From NCBI GenBank assembly GCA_963942565.1, contig OZ012685.1, positions 56,477,377-56,541,376 of the forward strand: a DNA stretch of 64,000 nt, written 5' to 3'. Origin of the DNA: Maea johnstoni (Eukaryota > Annelida > Polychaeta > Spionida > Magelonidae). A program made the translations under genes and the position numbers. This document shows positions 61,385 through 64,000 of the stretch, in pieces; position 1 is the first letter of the stretch, and each line of letters opens with the position of its first letter. The notes under the pieces were generated by a model. That model did no database searches, had not been told where the DNA came from, and saw only the letters and a list, made by a program, of their open reading frames with translations.

Positions 61385-61672
61385 GTCTTTAGCCAGCAGG
61401 ATGTCTGCATGGCATCATCAGCAATGTTCACCATTTAACCTTCAAACCTTCGAATATCACACATTAGGCCACCCTTAAGGTTTTGGTGAGGAATTTTTGA
61501 AAAAGTCAATTTCAACCTATGACATTGCGTAAGGATACCATGCCTTTCCTCTACAAGTATATATATCTATATTTTAATGTGAATATAATGTGGTCTTCCT
61601 TGGAAAATTGGACAGTCCAAAATTTTACAATTGCTGATTTTGGGCACCCACACTCTAAATTCTGGCTAAGAC
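61385..61672 (+). mobile_element. MITE family A, copy 6 (diverged)
   Basis: GTCTTTAGCCAGCAGGATGTC to ACTCTAAATTCTGGCTAAGAC. Confidence 0.7.
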
Positions 61673-62495
61673 ACTGAACCTGGCGATTTGCAAAACTGTA
61701 CAATGAAAATACAACAAATGATGAGTCAGAAACTTCCATACAACACCATGTTTGAGATTTCAGAATTTGATTTAGCTATCTTTTGATAGTAGCATATAGC
61801 GCTATGAATAATACTATTATCCTAGACAAGATATAAATTAGAAACTCCAGGGACCCGTCTCGCAAACACCCCAATAAAAACAAAGCTCCTCTTCTACTGC
61901 TCGATACCGTTTACCCAGTTCTCCATTGATTCATCAGTTGCTATAGCAACACACCAAAACAGAACCAAATAAATGCATTGAGATTGATTTGGACTATTAG
62001 TCTTGCTGTAAGTGACACTGCAGCTAGCAGCCCATTTGACAACCACTAGCTGGATTTATGAGGATTTTTACCACAGCTGTAATATTAGACATTGTTATTT
62101 CTGAACCACTCATCTGAGAAGTCATTGTCCACAAATAGATGGAATTATCCAATAGATAGGAGTGACAGATTTGATTGTCTATTTGCATGAGATATTTTTA
62201 TCACTCAAGCTTATGTCACATTGTAATGTAATAAATATTCAGAACTGGAAACAAATCCGCTACTAATCCGGTCTGATTAGGGATTTCAGTTACAAAGTAA
62301 CAACAGAAAAGACCTCGCAAATGGGGTTAGCAAGATGAAAGATTTACCCAAACGTGATCCAATATCAATTATTATTCTTTATAAATTTTCCTCTCAGATT
62401 TCGACCAGCTGAGGATACAATTTGCGAATTGTCTTTCAGGTGAATTCTTGTATGTTTGCCAGATGGCAAAATTTATTAGTTATAAGTTCGACATC
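61673..62495. other. Intergenic DNA, nothing recognised
   Basis: No exon or named repeat identified. Confidence 0.4.
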
Positions 62496-62840
62496 TCAGG
62501 CCTCAACGTTAACTCAAAATGGTACTAGCCCCATAGGACCAGTAAACCCGAGGATCGACTGGTCCAGCAAAGATTTTACTGGTCCTACAAATTTTTCTTT
62601 AACATAAAAAGAAAAGAAATTGCATAAAATTCACAGACAACATTCATTTTTATTTATTTTATATTCATTTATTTCAAAAACTTTTAGGATTTACTTGAGA
62701 GGGAACTTGGTAATAAGAATGTCCCCAAATGTTTACTGGCCCTGTAGGACCAGTTGAGGTCTTTTTTTACTGGCCCGAAGTCATTTTTGCGAATTTTTAC
62801 TGGCCTGGGGCCATAGGACCATTGTTAGCGTCGAGCCCTG
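62496..62840 (-). mobile_element. MITE family E, copy 2
   Basis: Inverted ends AGGCCTCAACGTTAACTC and GTTAGCGTCGAGCCCTG, with inner GGACCAGTAAAC and TTTTTACTGGCC blocks; about 345 bp. Confidence 0.8.
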
Positions 62841-64000
62841 CATCTTTTATCAATCCATGTTGATTTGTCATCATATTAGTGCCATGTATCTGATAAATTA
62901 CGTATTTCCTTAATAGATAGAAACAAATCCCACACCCAGGGAAACCTGCAGTATGTCACTGGAAGCAATTTTCACAATTGCTGAACACTGCATTAAATTC
63001 AAAATAGTGGGATGGTAAAGTAGCCCCTAATTTGAATAAATTAGTGGTGAGGGCTGTAATGAGGCCATTGTGTACTGCAGCTTCTGTTCAATAAAGTTAG
63101 GCAGGTAAGCCTCCAGTTGGGCAGGCAATCAAGTCAAAAAAATTGTTTACATTTTTTCGCATCATTTAGACATGCAAAGCTTCGGGTTGTGATACTGTTT
63201 TCTGCACAGTGCCCAGCTTTTGAAGTAGCTGACTTGTTTCAATGAGAATAACTTCAGAATAAATCGATGAGTCCAATGATGTTTGATGGAGCATTCTTGC
63301 CTGTGTTTCAATTAATATTTCTTTATCAGAGACATTCCAAATGTAATATAATGCTTCTATAACCAGAAGATATACTCAGAATAGTGTCCCTTGGTGAGTA
63401 GCTGGTGTGAATGGGTTTACCCCCATTTTAAATACCCTCTTTTTAAATACTATTAAGGCGAGAATCTAGCAAGCTGGCCCTAAGCAATGACCATTGTCCT
63501 TCACCAATATTGACCAAAGAACTTGTAACCCCTTATTAACTTTAAATCTTCTATCATCCCTGGATAAAACTTTTCTCTTTCTCTAACATTGGCAAAAGGT
63601 GTACCCCCTAACCTTAGAAACTGCACACACCACCTAACCTTAAGCCCTGTATCACCCTGGATGGGTTGGGTTCATTGTTGTTCCTGTGAAGGTATGGGGT
63701 AATGCAAAGAAGTTGCATAACATATCAGGTAATCCCAGGTATGACACAGGATTAACTAATGCACTGCCTGCATGGTGATGACCTAGATGTTGCTACTATA
63801 TGCAGGCCAGTGGTCATCTAATCAGTCCAAGGTTTCTAGTCCCAGCTATGTAACCCTCCTCCTCTCATGTTTACCACAGGCCATTGACACCAGGCCTTAC
63901 CCAGTTTTACATAAGTCAGTAGTGTTGATGCCTACGTCAGATTAGGCAGATGCGGCAATCATGTCCCTTTATAGTTCATTTCCACTGGCCTGGACGAGGG
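62841..64000. other. Right-edge DNA, nothing recognised
   Basis: No convincing exon on either strand and no SINE box; the upstream kinesin exon was sought here and not found. Confidence 0.35.

Overview
The window looks like nuclear DNA of a marine invertebrate animal. It has AT-rich DNA, long introns with GT-AG sites, several families of MITEs and tRNA-derived SINEs, LINE remnants, a BEL/Pao retroelement and long AT, TAG, TATG and ATT microsatellites. A deuterostome such as a hemichordate, lancelet or echinoderm is plausible, but the species cannot be fixed from sequence alone.

Layout: (1) 51-3412, minus strand: the 5' part of a gene for an extended-PHD (ePHD) zinc-finger protein of the PHF11/PHF6/G2E3 type. 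Four exons are visible and the gene runs off the left edge. (2) 5565-20112: a large inverted-repeat (foldback-like) structure with about 2-kb arms. A young BEL/Pao LTR element (12089-19641) is inserted in its right arm. Its spacer holds a LINE tail, a palindromic ACTTTTGT/ACAAAAGT array and 137-bp tandem repeats. (3) 22821-43813, plus strand: a 21-exon gene that splices in frame into 1170 residues. It encodes a secreted LRP5/6-like protein with a signal peptide, three YWTD-propeller/EGF modules, an extra EGF-like domain, an Eph-receptor-like cysteine-rich domain and a cysteine-rich tail. It has no transmembrane segment and no LDLa repeats. (4) 47641-48500, minus strand: the last coding exon of an unrecognised gene, with its 3' end and stop amplified as an 80-bp minisatellite. 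(5) 48.5-64 kb: mostly transposon debris, including a nested TTAA-flanked element, plus one orphan minus-strand kinesin motor exon of KIF19 type (56480-56590).

The host genes show no operon-like link. The strongest points are: the secreted three-propeller architecture, in which every EGF-type exon and every propeller block is symmetric phase 1-1; a predicted GC-AG intron; tandem decoy copies of one exon's splice acceptor; long AT arrays abutting two acceptors; the stop-codon minisatellite; and the inverted repeat whose left arm preserves the empty target site of the retroelement. All exon calls come from reading frame, splice signals and protein-family likeness only; no transcript or database search was available.
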